This document shows positions 8,280 through 15,332 of a stretch of 64,000 nt of DNA, one piece after another. Location: contig NZ_LN890328.1 of assembly GCF_001458595.1 (NCBI RefSeq), forward strand, positions 1,063,737 through 1,127,736, in the 5' to 3' direction. The notes under the pieces were generated by a model, which ran no database searches, was not told the DNA's origin, and saw only the letters and a list, made by a program, of their open reading frames with translations. Numbering within the stretch: position 1 is the first letter of the stretch; each line of letters opens with the position of its first letter. The DNA comes from Clostridium neonatale (GTDB lineage: Bacteria; Bacillota; Clostridia; Clostridiales; Clostridiaceae). Made by a program: the position numbers and the translations under genes.

Positions 8280-9623
8280 ATGAGTTTAGATAGAGAAATT
8301 AAAAGTAAATTATATTTTATTGAAACATGGGGCTGTCAAATGAATGAAGAAGATTCAGAAAAGCTTTCTGGAATGCTTAAAACTCAAGGATATACCCCTA
8401 CTGAAAATAGAGATGAAGCATCTATAGTTATATTTAATACTTGCTGTGTAAGAGAAAATGCTGAAAATAAAGTTTTCGGAAATTTAGGGATGCTTAAAAA
8501 GCAAAAAGAAAAAAATCCTGATTTAATAATTGCCTTATGCGGATGTATGATGCAGCAAAAGGGGATGGCAGATGAAATTTTAAAAAGATTCCCATACGTC
8601 GATATAATTTTTGGAACACATAATTCTTATAAATTCCCTGAATACTTACATAGGGTTCAAACTGATGGAGTACAAATAAAAGAAATATTTGATAAAGAAG
8701 CTGAAATAGTAGAAGGAGTTCCGATAGACAGAAAATCTAGCGTAAAAGCTTTTGTTACTATAATGTACGGATGCAATAATTTCTGTACATATTGTGTAGT
8801 TCCATTTGTTAGAGGAAGAGAAAGAAGTAGAAAGCCGGAAGATATAATAAAAGAGATAAAAGAATTAGTAGCACAAGGGTATAAGGAAGTTACTTTACTT
8901 GGTCAAAACGTAAATTCTTATGGTAAGGGCCTAGAAGAAGAAATATCTTTCGCAGATCTTTTAAGAAGAATCAATGAAATAGACGGACTTGAAAGAATTA
9001 GATTTATGACATCTCATCCTAAGGACTTAAATATAGAGGTAATTCACGCTATAAGAGATTGTGATAAACTATGCGAACAAATCCATTTACCAGTACAAAG
9101 TGGTTCAGATGCTATTTTAAAAGTAATGAACAGACACTATACTAAGGAATACTATTTAGATCTTGCAAAGAAGATAAGAGAGGAAATTCCAGATGTAACT
9201 TTTACAACTGATATAATTGTTGGATTCCCTGGTGAAACCGAAGAAGATTTCTTAGAAACAATTGACCTAGTTAAAAAAGTTCAATATGATTCAGCGTTTA
9301 CTTTCATTTATTCAAGAAGAAATCATACACCTGCTGATAGAATGGAAAATCAAATTCCTGATGATATTAAGCATGACAGATTTAATAGACTTGTAGAAGT
9401 TGTTAATGAAGGTATTGTTGCAAGTAATAAAGCAGCAGAAGGAAAAGTTTATGAAGTGTTAGTTGAAGGAACAAGTAAAAATGATGAAACTAAGCTAACA
9501 GGTAGAACTAGAAATGGTAAACTTGTAAACTTTGATGGATGCAAAGAAATGATAGGAAAGCTAGTTAATGTTAAGATAGTTGAAGCTAAATCATTCTCTT
9601 TAGTTGGTGAAATTATAAAATAA
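8280..9623 (+). CDS. miaB: tRNA-2-methylthio-N6-dimethylallyladenosine synthase
   Basis: MiaB adds a methylthio group to i6A37 of tRNAs reading UNN codons, using two iron-sulfur clusters and radical SAM chemistry. The 447-residue product shows the N-terminal cluster cysteines ([33 protein letters not shown]), the radical SAM motif [13 protein letters not shown] near residue 160, and a C-terminal TRAM domain from about residue 380. GGAGG precedes the start. The partner MiaA, which makes its substrate, is encoded at 19.0-19.9 kb on the other strand. In many clostridia miaB sits next to mutS; here the two are 44 kb apart. Confidence 0.96.
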   Translation: MSLDREIKSKLYFIETWGCQMNEEDSEKLSGMLKTQGYTPTENRDEASIVIFNTCCVRENAENKVFGNLGMLKKQKEKNPDLIIALCGCMMQQKGMADEILKRFPYVDIIFGTHNSYKFPEYLHRVQTDGVQIKEIFDKEAEIVEGVPIDRKSSVKAFVTIMYGCNNFCTYCVVPFVRGRERSRKPEDIIKEIKELVAQGYKEVTLLGQNVNSYGKGLEEEISFADLLRRINEIDGLERIRFMTSHPKDLNIEVIHAIRDCDKLCEQIHLPVQSGSDAILKVMNRHYTKEYYLDLAKKIREEIPDVTFTTDIIVGFPGETEEDFLETIDLVKKVQYDSAFTFIYSRRNHTPADRMENQIPDDIKHDRFNRLVEVVNEGIVASNKAAEGKVYEVLVEGTSKNDETKLTGRTRNGKLVNFDGCKEMIGKLVNVKIVEAKSFSLVGEIIK

Positions 9624-9641
9624 ATATAAAAAATTAAAAGT

Positions 9642-9686
9642 AATCATAGATTATAACAAATATTTTGTTGTAATCTATGATTTTTT
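9642..9686 (+). terminator. Terminator after miaB
   Basis: About 19-bp stem (one G-T type mismatch) with a short loop and TTTTTT following. Confidence 0.88.
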
Positions 9687-9714
9687 ACTTATGATGAAAT
9701 TCAACCTTTTTAAT

Positions 9715-9773
9715 AAAAGTGCTATTTTTATCTTCTGAGAACAAATGTTCTAAAGTATAAAAATAAGCATTTT
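9715..9773. repeat. 59-bp palindromic element, copy 1
   Basis: Imperfect outer arms of about 17 bp (9715-9731 and 9757-9773) enclose a perfect 14-bp palindrome AGAACAAATGTTCT at 9738-9751. A same-length element with the same core lies at 10153-10211 in the opposite orientation. The core fits the Gram-positive LexA pattern GAAC-N4-GTTC. Confidence 0.85.
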
Positions 9774-9790
9774 AAAAGCAAGAGTGAAAC

Positions 9791-9894
9791 TTTAAATTCA
9801 TAAGCATTGTTTTTAGGTGATATGAGAAATCTAATTTTAGAGTGGTAATAAATGAGACCCTTGTTTGAAACATTAAAAAATTATATAATCATAT
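9791..9894 (+). repeat. 104-bp intergenic repeat, copy 2
   Basis: Three substitutions from copy 1 at 4441-4544. The promoter-like TTGTTT / 17 bp / TATAAT is kept, but no plus-strand gene follows for 1.6 kb. A transcript from it would run antisense to the small minus-strand frame at 9937-10098. The micro-ORF starting at 9852 reads MRPLFETLKNYIIIY and continues to 9929. Confidence 0.9.
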
Positions 9895-9936
9895 ATATTA
9901 ATGTTAAACTCTTCAGAGCCATATATTAATTTATAA

Positions 9937-10098
9937 TTATTTATCATTAATAAGCATATCAATCATTCGCTTAGGATTATCAAAGAAAGATCTCATGATT
10001 TGATAATGGTCGGTTTCATCATAATCACAATTTCTTATATTATTATCTTTAATCTCATATATTATTGAATCAAGATAAGCCATAATAATAGATATCAA
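9937..10098 (-). CDS. Small hypothetical protein (53 aa), possibly a remnant
   Basis: A short minus-strand frame encodes about 53 residues, including YDETDHYQIMRSFF and ending NPKRMIDMLINDK. I chose the TTG at 10098 because AGGAGG lies 9-10 nt before it; an ATG at 10083 is the alternative but is far from that ribosome site. The residue pattern looks like real protein, perhaps the C-terminal end of an alpha/beta-hydrolase, but I cannot name a family. It is enclosed by the two 59-bp palindromic elements and faces the second 104-bp repeat. It may be a genuine small protein or the leftover tail of a lost gene. Confidence 0.4.
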   Translation of the reverse strand: MISIIMAYLDSIIYEIKDNNIRNCDYDETDHYQIMRSFFDNPKRMIDMLINDK

Positions 10099-10152
10099 TT
10101 TTAAATTCCTCCTAAAACTACTATAGATAGTTTATTATATTAATTTATATTA

Positions 10153-10211
10153 AAAAGTAACTGTTTTTACTTTCAGAACATTTGTTCTAAAACCATAAAA
10201 CAGTCACTTTT
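10153..10211. repeat. 59-bp palindromic element, copy 2 (inverted); likely ybaK terminator
   Basis: Outer arms 10153-10167 and 10197-10211 pair with one mismatch (AAAAGT-ACTGTTTT type). The inner perfect palindrome AGAACATTTGTTCT is at 10175-10188. Read on the minus strand it aligns without gaps to copy 1 at 9715-9773. It begins 4 bp after the ybaK stop and, on the minus strand, ends in a T-run, so it could double as a terminator. Confidence 0.85.
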
Positions 10212-10215
10212 GATT

Positions 10216-10695
10216 TTATTTAATTATATCTATGAAAGTACAGTCAATAACATTCTCTAGATCTTTTGGATTCATCTCGATTTGAGCGCCTATTTTTCCG
10301 GCGCTAAAAACTATTGTAGAATGCTCTAATGCACTTTCTTGAACAAATGTCCTAAATGCTTTTTTCATGCCTATAGGAGAGCAGCCGCCTCTTATATATC
10401 CTGTAATTTTATTTATATCTTTTACATGAATCATTTCAATATTCTTTTCACCTGCAGCTTTTGCAGCCTTTTTCATATCTAATTCTTTAGCAACAGGAAT
10501 AACATATACAAAAAAATCTTTTGAATGACCTTGTGTTACTAGTGTTTTAAAAACAGAACTTACATCCTTATTTATCTTATGAGCAACAGCAACTCCATCT
10601 ATTTTTCCATCTTTATTTTCATAACTATGAGTAGTGTATTCTACATTTTTACTATCTAGTATTCTCATAGCATTTGTTTTACTTTCTTTAGCCAT
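10216..10695 (-). CDS. ybaK: Cys-tRNA(Pro)/Cys-tRNA(Cys) deacylase, YbaK type
   Basis: The 159-residue protein is a single YbaK/ProX-type editing domain. Such enzymes hydrolyse cysteine mischarged onto tRNA(Pro) in trans, protecting proline codons. Visible family features are NAMRILDSKNVEYTTHSY at the N-terminus, the SSVFKTLVTQG segment with the conserved Lys, the KKAAKAAGEK helix, and GYIRGGCSPIGMKK, the GG-SP-G loop that shapes the active site. Length is normal. A ribosome site AGGA lies upstream. It is a single-gene unit, and its 3' end abuts a 59-bp palindromic element that probably terminates it. Confidence 0.93.
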   Translation of the reverse strand: MAKESKTNAMRILDSKNVEYTTHSYENKDGKIDGVAVAHKINKDVSSVFKTLVTQGHSKDFFVYVIPVAKELDMKKAAKAAGEKNIEMIHVKDINKITGYIRGGCSPIGMKKAFRTFVQESALEHSTIVFSAGKIGAQIEMNPKDLENVIDCTFIDIIK

Positions 10696-11432
10696 CTTTG
10701 AATCCTCCTATGTATAACAAACTATGACTATTATACCATAATATAAAGCATTTATTTTATGGATAATAATAAAAGTTAACATTTCTGAATACGAAAATAA
10801 ATCCCTATTTACAATAAAATACATCAAAATTGCTCCCTCTGTTTTTACGTATATTTATCTGAAAATTCATTATTTTTTAAATATTTTTGAAATTATGTGT
10901 TTTTAAATTACATAAATAGAATATTATATAAAAAATATATAATAATTAAATTATAAGTAAATATAGTATTATATTGATTAATATTACAGGGTTTTTATTT
11001 TAAAATTGTATTTAAATTCAATTTCGTTTGTGTTGAAAAAATAAATTTTAAAAATATATAAAACTAGTAAAAGGATGTTTTCTTAATTTTGAAATTTAAT
11101 TTTTATAATAAAAATGATTAAATGATATTACTAAGATAAAGTTATTTAAGAATAAAAGCCTGGAAAAAATAACCAAATAATTGAGCTCAACCACACTTTT
11201 ATTAATTGAGAATAAAAGTGATCTAAATGAGAAAAAATATAAAAAATAAGAATTTTATAAATAAGTTCAAGTTAGTTTGTTAAAAACATTGCACAAATAT
11301 TTCGGGAGAATTTTTTGCTAAGAATAAATAATGGAAATTTTGCTTTGCTCAGTATTAAAAAGTGAAGATTGATAAAAGTTATATATATGATGGCTAATAA
11401 AATATACAGAAACCACTCTCAAAACGCTCAGA
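10696..11432. other. 737-bp AT-rich intergenic region, no gene recognised
   Basis: No convincing reading frame on either strand. It contains the ybaK upstream region, long A/T tracts, and a hairpin CACTTTTATT/AATAAAAGTG around 11192-11220. The sequence ATTTCGGGA at 11299-11307 recurs inside the palindrome at 11433-11468. Confidence 0.6.
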
Positions 11433-11495
11433 AATTATTTCGGGAAATATACATTTCCCGAAATAATTGATTAAAAATGAGTTTATTGGTATAAT
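11433..11495 (+). promoter_or_regulatory. Recombinase promoter abutting a perfect 16-bp-arm palindrome
   Basis: Arms 11433-11448 and 11453-11468 are perfect complements (AATTATTTCGGGAAAT) around ATAC. A promoter follows directly: TTGATT at 11467-11472, 17-bp spacer, TATAAT at 11490-11495. The palindrome overlaps the -35 by 2 bp, so it may be an operator or the terminator of upstream transcription. Confidence 0.7.
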
Positions 11496-11556
11496 ATATA
11501 CAAGCTTAGTAAATTTGCAAGCTAGAAATATATTATTATATGAGGTTATGATTATT

Positions 11557-12552
11557 ATGGGAATGAATTTTGATATAAACGAATTTAAAAACGAGAATTT
11601 ACCGGAATCAGTTGTTGATTTTTTGAACTATTTAGAAACAATAAAAAATAAGTCCGATAACACAATTGAAGCATATAAAAAAGATTTGACTATATTTTTT
11701 AGATTTATGCTTTTGTATAAAGGGTATGTTGATCAAAAAAAGGTAGAATTCGATGAGATAGATATAAGATCCGTTGATAATTCTTTTATAAAAGGAATAA
11801 AATTAAGAGATTTATACGCCTTTATGTCTTTTATAGAAAAATACAGAGGAAATAGCGCCTACTCTCGTGCTAGAAAGGTCGCGACATTGAAATCTTATTT
11901 TAAATTTTTAACTGGTAAAGCAAAAATAATAGATGAAAATCCTACTTTAGAACTTGAATCACCTAAAATAAACAAAAGACACCCTGTTTATTTAACTTTA
12001 AATCAGAGTTTGGAACTATTAAAATCCTTAGATACAACAAATAAAAACTATGCTAGAGATTATTGCATTCTGACTCTGTTTTTAAATTGTGGTATGCGTT
12101 TATCTGAGCTATGCAACATCCAAATAAGTAAAATTAAAAATGACACTTTAACAATCATAGGTAAAGGAAATAAAGAACGAACCGTTTACTTAAATGATGC
12201 ATGTTTAAAATCTATAGATAATCTTTTGAAAACACGTGATGATTCTAAAGTTTCTGGCGAATATAAAAATTACTTGTTCCTTTCGAATCGTGGAACTCCT
12301 ATAAATCAACGAACAGTTGAAATAATGATAAAAAAACATATAACAAATGCTGGTTTTACTGATGAAAAATACACGCCACATAAACTCAGGCATACTGCTG
12401 CCACTTTAATGTACAAGTATGGAAATGTAGATATTAGAAGTCTGCAAAATATTTTAGGACATACTAATATATCAACTACACAGATTTATACCCATGTAGA
12501 TGATGATACTTTAAGAGATGCAGTAAAATCAAATCCTTTAGCAAAATTATAA
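11557..12552 (+). CDS. Tyrosine recombinase (XerC/XerD-like)
   Basis: The 331-residue protein has an N-terminal SAM-like core-binding domain (SVVDFLNYLETIKNKSDNTI) and a C-terminal catalytic domain. The catalytic set is visible: Arg in GMRLSELC, Lys in IGKGNKER, HKLRHTAAT (H-x-x-R), LGHTNIS, and the nucleophile Tyr in QIYTHVD. Xer enzymes resolve chromosome dimers; related integrases move elements. Length and motifs favour a Xer-type housekeeping enzyme and I see no attachment site or cargo. I chose ATG 11557, which has TGAGG about 10 nt upstream; frames starting earlier would overlap the promoter box at 11490-11495. A terminator follows. Confidence 0.88.
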   Translation: MGMNFDINEFKNENLPESVVDFLNYLETIKNKSDNTIEAYKKDLTIFFRFMLLYKGYVDQKKVEFDEIDIRSVDNSFIKGIKLRDLYAFMSFIEKYRGNSAYSRARKVATLKSYFKFLTGKAKIIDENPTLELESPKINKRHPVYLTLNQSLELLKSLDTTNKNYARDYCILTLFLNCGMRLSELCNIQISKIKNDTLTIIGKGNKERTVYLNDACLKSIDNLLKTRDDSKVSGEYKNYLFLSNRGTPINQRTVEIMIKKHITNAGFTDEKYTPHKLRHTAATLMYKYGNVDIRSLQNILGHTNISTTQIYTHVDDDTLRDAVKSNPLAKL

Positions 12553-12557
12553 TATAT

Positions 12558-12600
12558 AAAACACCACATAAATCTTGTGAATTTATGCGGTGTTTTACTT
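12558..12600 (+). terminator. Terminator after recombinase gene
   Basis: 16-bp arms (12558-12573, 12581-12596) with one mismatch, followed by T-rich sequence; it could work in both directions. Confidence 0.8.
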
Positions 12601-12642
12601 TGTTAAATTAAAATTATACTATTTATATAAGAAAAAGTTTTA

Positions 12643-13179
12643 TTATATTATTGGATTACCATATCTTGTATTAAACTCGTTAATATAAGATTGATCATTG
12701 CCTTCATAAACGATTAAAGTATTTCCGTTAGTATAATAATGCGGTTTTTCACTGTATACAACTTCACCATCGACAGATAAACCATCAGAAGATATTCTGG
12801 CCACATCTGCATTTAAGGCATCTTTTGAATCGTATTCATAAACTCTAACTAATTTATCTCCTGCATAATAATCAGTTTCATTTCCTTTAAACTTATCCCA
12901 ATGTGTTTCTGCTGATTCTTTTAAATCATGTCCTGCGTTTACAATGTCGTCTTTGAAGTTTATAGCTGTATATTTTATATCTTTGCCAACATCTTTTACA
13001 CCTTCAACTACTCCTTCAGCACTTTCTTTTAGTCCTTCTCCTACTTTAGCTACATCTTCTTTTACACCATCTGTATTGTTTGTGGTATTATTAGTAGTAT
13101 TAGAACCACATCCATATATCACTGATGCAGATGATAATAATGTCATTAAAGCTAATGCAATAACAAACTTTCTTCTCAT
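12643..13179 (-). CDS. Putative lipoprotein
   Basis: The 178-residue protein begins with a lipoprotein signal peptide: positively charged MRRK, a hydrophobic stretch, then the lipobox SVIYGC with the modified Cys near residue 24. A Thr/Asn linker follows, then an amphipathic, lysine/glutamate-rich helical section (about residues 38-105) with repeated GVKDVGKDIK-like heptads. The last 75 residues form a compact region containing YAGDKLVRVYEY. It is exported and anchored to the outer face of the membrane. I do not recognise a named family for the C-terminal part. AAGGAGAGA precedes the start. Function unknown. Confidence 0.75.
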   Translation of the reverse strand: MRRKFVIALALMTLLSSASVIYGCGSNTTNNTTNNTDGVKEDVAKVGEGLKESAEGVVEGVKDVGKDIKYTAINFKDDIVNAGHDLKESAETHWDKFKGNETDYYAGDKLVRVYEYDSKDALNADVARISSDGLSVDGEVVYSEKPHYYTNGNTLIVYEGNDQSYINEFNTRYGNPII

Positions 13180-13254
13180 TTTTTATCTCTCCTTTCTAAA
13201 TATCTAACTTCATATTTAGTATGTCGTTTAATGGTTTCATATATACATAAAATA

Positions 13255-13287
13255 AAAATCACAAGATAATAACTATCTTGTGATTTT
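13255..13287 (-). terminator. Terminator for the 13291-13725 gene
   Basis: Perfect 14-bp inverted repeat (13255-13268, 13274-13287) with a 5-nt loop; T-run on the minus strand. Confidence 0.85.
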
Positions 13288-13290
13288 AAA

Positions 13291-13725
13291 CTATTCGTTA
13301 ATCTTCTTTTTTAACTTTCTTACACCTGGATAAATTTCTTCTGTAAGTTCATCTATATCTTCCTCGTTTAACGAAACATTATCGAGATATTCTATATGAT
13401 CAAAAGCATCTTCATACTCTGTACTTTCGTCGTTTATATAATCATCTTCAGAGAAATTAACTTCTTCTTTAAACTTCTTATATATATCCATTAAATTAAG
13501 GTTTTGAGCCTTTATTTCTTCTAAATCCTCTTGGCTTAATGTAGACTTTATTTCTTCTAAAAATTCTTCTTCAAGAATTTCGTTTTCTTCTTGGGTTTTT
13601 GCGATATCTTCTATCTTAATAGCTCTAACATCTACTCCATCCATTTCTAAGCACTTTCCACAATTATCACAAATTTTATTTTCATAAATATCACAATAAT
13701 CATCATCTGTATATTTAAATGCCAT
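13291..13725 (-). CDS. Conserved acidic protein with N-terminal Cys cluster
   Basis: This 144-residue, strongly acidic protein carries YCDIYENKICDNCGKCLEM near its N-terminus, with cysteines at about residues 11, 19, 22 and 25. This could bind zinc or an iron-sulfur cluster. The rest is rich in Glu, Asp and Ile/Leu and is probably helical (EEEFLEEIKSTLSQEDLEEI). There is no signal peptide, so it is likely cytoplasmic. I recognise the Cys-cluster N-terminus as a pattern seen in uncharacterised clostridial proteins but cannot give a function. It lies between the lipoprotein gene and the deoxynucleoside kinase gene, all on the minus strand with separate terminators or gaps. Confidence 0.7.
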   Translation of the reverse strand: MAFKYTDDDYCDIYENKICDNCGKCLEMDGVDVRAIKIEDIAKTQEENEILEEEFLEEIKSTLSQEDLEEIKAQNLNLMDIYKKFKEEVNFSEDDYINDESTEYEDAFDHIEYLDNVSLNEEDIDELTEEIYPGVRKLKKKINE

Positions 13726-13801
13726 AATAACAAATTACTCCTTTCACTTTGAAGTCATTGTTTTATTATAACAAAAATAAATTTATAAATCAAATATACA
13801 A

Positions 13802-14455
13802 TTATTCTGCTCTAATTTCTTTTAATTTTAATTCTATCATTTCCAATACTTTTTCTGCATCATCAGCATTGTTTACATAGTCATATTCATCTATATTTAT
13901 AGTTAAAACCTCTGAAGCTTTATAATGACTTTCTACCCAGTCATCATATCCTTCCCATAAAGTTTTATAATATGAGACTAAACTTTCATCAAGCTCATAT
14001 CCACGACCTCTTTTTATTATTCTATCTAAAATAGTTTCAAAACTACCAGTTAAATAAATCATTAAATCAGGCGCTTTTTTAGGTAGTTCATTAAGTTCTT
14101 CCAGCATATTTTCAAGCAAACCTTCATACATTTGGAATTCTAATTCTGAGATTCTGCCCAAATCCTTATTAACTTTTGCAAAGTACCAATCTTCATATAT
14201 ACTTCTATCCAATACATTATTCTTATTAACAAGTGCTTTCTTTATACTTTTGAATCTTGTATTAAGAAACCATAATTGAAGTAAAAATGGATATCTTTTT
14301 TCTTGTATTTCTTCATCGCTAGCTGTATAAAAAAGAGGTAAAATTGGATTATCATCTACGCTTTCGTAAAATACTTCTGTCCCAAAATGTTCTCCAACAA
14401 GTTTAGCTAAACTTGATTTTCCAGCCCCTATCATCGCTCCTATAGTAATCACCAT
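13802..14455 (-). CDS. Deoxynucleoside kinase (dGK/dAK type)
   Basis: The protein opens VITIGAMIGAGKSSLAKLVGE, a P-loop in the form used by deoxyguanosine/deoxyadenosine kinases that salvage deoxynucleosides. NVLDRSIYEDWYFA is the DRS motif with the catalytic-region Asp/Arg, and RGRGYELDESLVSYY is the lid and following helix. At 217 residues it has the normal family length. I start at ATG 14455, about 6 nt after AAAGG; a GTG 6 bp upstream overlaps the ribosome site. Substrate preference between dGuo, dAdo and dCyd cannot be read from the sequence. It is divergent from lexA with about 195 bp between them. Confidence 0.9.
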   Translation of the reverse strand: MVITIGAMIGAGKSSLAKLVGEHFGTEVFYESVDDNPILPLFYTASDEEIQEKRYPFLLQLWFLNTRFKSIKKALVNKNNVLDRSIYEDWYFAKVNKDLGRISELEFQMYEGLLENMLEELNELPKKAPDLMIYLTGSFETILDRIIKRGRGYELDESLVSYYKTLWEGYDDWVESHYKASEVLTINIDEYDYVNNADDAEKVLEMIELKLKEIRAE

Positions 14456-14585
14456 TGTCACCTTTTCCTTTCGAGTAGTACAAACATTATGAAAAATTAT
14501 TATAATTTCGCCCTAAGACTGAATTAGTATATCAAATAATTTATTTTAAGTAAATAAATTATTTGAATTACCTTTATATCTAAAA

Positions 14586-14624
14586 GAACATTAGTTTGTC
14601 ATGTAATATTATCTATGATATAAT
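14586..14624 (+). promoter_or_regulatory. lexA promoter with SOS box
   Basis: TTGTCA (14596-14601), 17-bp spacer and TATAAT (14619-14624) form a promoter. GAACATTAGTTT at 14586-14597 overlaps the -35 and fits the Firmicute LexA box GAAC-N4-GTTC except for the last base. This indicates LexA autorepression. Confidence 0.75.
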
Positions 14625-14651
14625 ATATTCAAGAATAGTGAGGTGTGTATA

Positions 14652-15260
14652 ATGTCAGACGAAAATACTAAGCAACAAGAAATATACGAATTTTTAAAAA
14701 CCTATACTGAAAACAAAGGTTATCCACCATCAGTTAGAGAAATATGTGCAGCCGTTTCTTTAAAATCAACTTCTACAGTGCACGGACATTTGAAGAGATT
14801 GGAAAAGAAAGGCTTCATTAAAAGAGATCCATCAAAGCCTAGAGCTTTAGAAATAAATGAATTATCAACTCCTAAAAAAGAAATGGTTAATATTCCTATA
14901 GTGGGTAAAATAACAGCCGGATTACCTATACTAGCTACTGAGAATGTAGAAGATACATTTCCTCTACCTATAGATTACATAAAACATGATAATGAATTAT
15001 TTATGCTTAAAGTATCTGGTGAAAGTATGATTAATGCAGGAATTCATAATAACGATTTAGCAATTATAGAATCTACAAATAGCGCTAAAAACGGTGAAAT
15101 AGTTGTAGCTTTAATTGATGATTCTGCTACAATAAAAAGATTTTATAAAGAAAAAGATCATATAAGGCTTCAACCTGAAAATGATACAATGGATCCTATA
15201 ATAGTGCCTGATTGTTCTATATTGGGTAAATTAGTGGGCATATACAGATCTTATAAATAG
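14652..15260 (+). CDS. lexA: SOS repressor LexA
   Basis: LexA represses DNA-damage genes and cleaves itself when RecA filaments form. Residues 1-65 are a winged helix-turn-helix ([34 protein letters not shown]). The self-cleavage site is the Ala-Gly in ITAGLPI near residue 88. The catalytic Ser is in KVSGESM and the Lys in [10 protein letters not shown] start at ATG 14652, with GAGGTG 6-7 nt before; a GTG at 14643 is inside that ribosome site. Length is 202 residues, normal. The upstream SOS box supports autoregulation. A long hairpin terminator follows, shared with the convergent amidohydrolase gene. Confidence 0.97.
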   Translation: MSDENTKQQEIYEFLKTYTENKGYPPSVREICAAVSLKSTSTVHGHLKRLEKKGFIKRDPSKPRALEINELSTPKKEMVNIPIVGKITAGLPILATENVEDTFPLPIDYIKHDNELFMLKVSGESMINAGIHNNDLAIIESTNSAKNGEIVVALIDDSATIKRFYKEKDHIRLQPENDTMDPIIVPDCSILGKLVGIYRSYK

Positions 15261-15269
15261 ATTATATAA

Positions 15270-15332
15270 AAGGGACTTAATATCTATCTTTAGTTTTATA
15301 ATAACTAAAAAGATAGATATTAAGTCCTTTAT
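15270..15332. terminator. Bidirectional terminator between lexA and amidohydrolase gene
   Basis: Long stem: GGACTTAATATCTATCTTT (15273-15291) pairs perfectly with 15309-15327, extended inward by AGTT/AACT. A- and T-rich flanks lie on both sides. It overlaps the stop codon of the minus-strand gene. Confidence 0.9.

Noticed and set aside
10696-11432. Riboswitch or tRNA gene in the long gap before the recombinase
   Set aside because: No conserved riboswitch core, T-loop or CCA-type end could be recognised; only A/T tracts and one simple hairpin.
11557-12552. Recombinase as integrase of a prophage or ICE
   Set aside because: Neighbours on both sides are ordinary chromosomal genes, with no phage, plasmid or att-like direct repeat; a Xer-type role fits better.
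12944-13207. Plus-strand frame of 87 codons opposite the lipoprotein gene
   Set aside because: It is antisense to a gene with clear signal peptide and ribosome site; the Ser/Pro-rich product is typical of a shadow frame.
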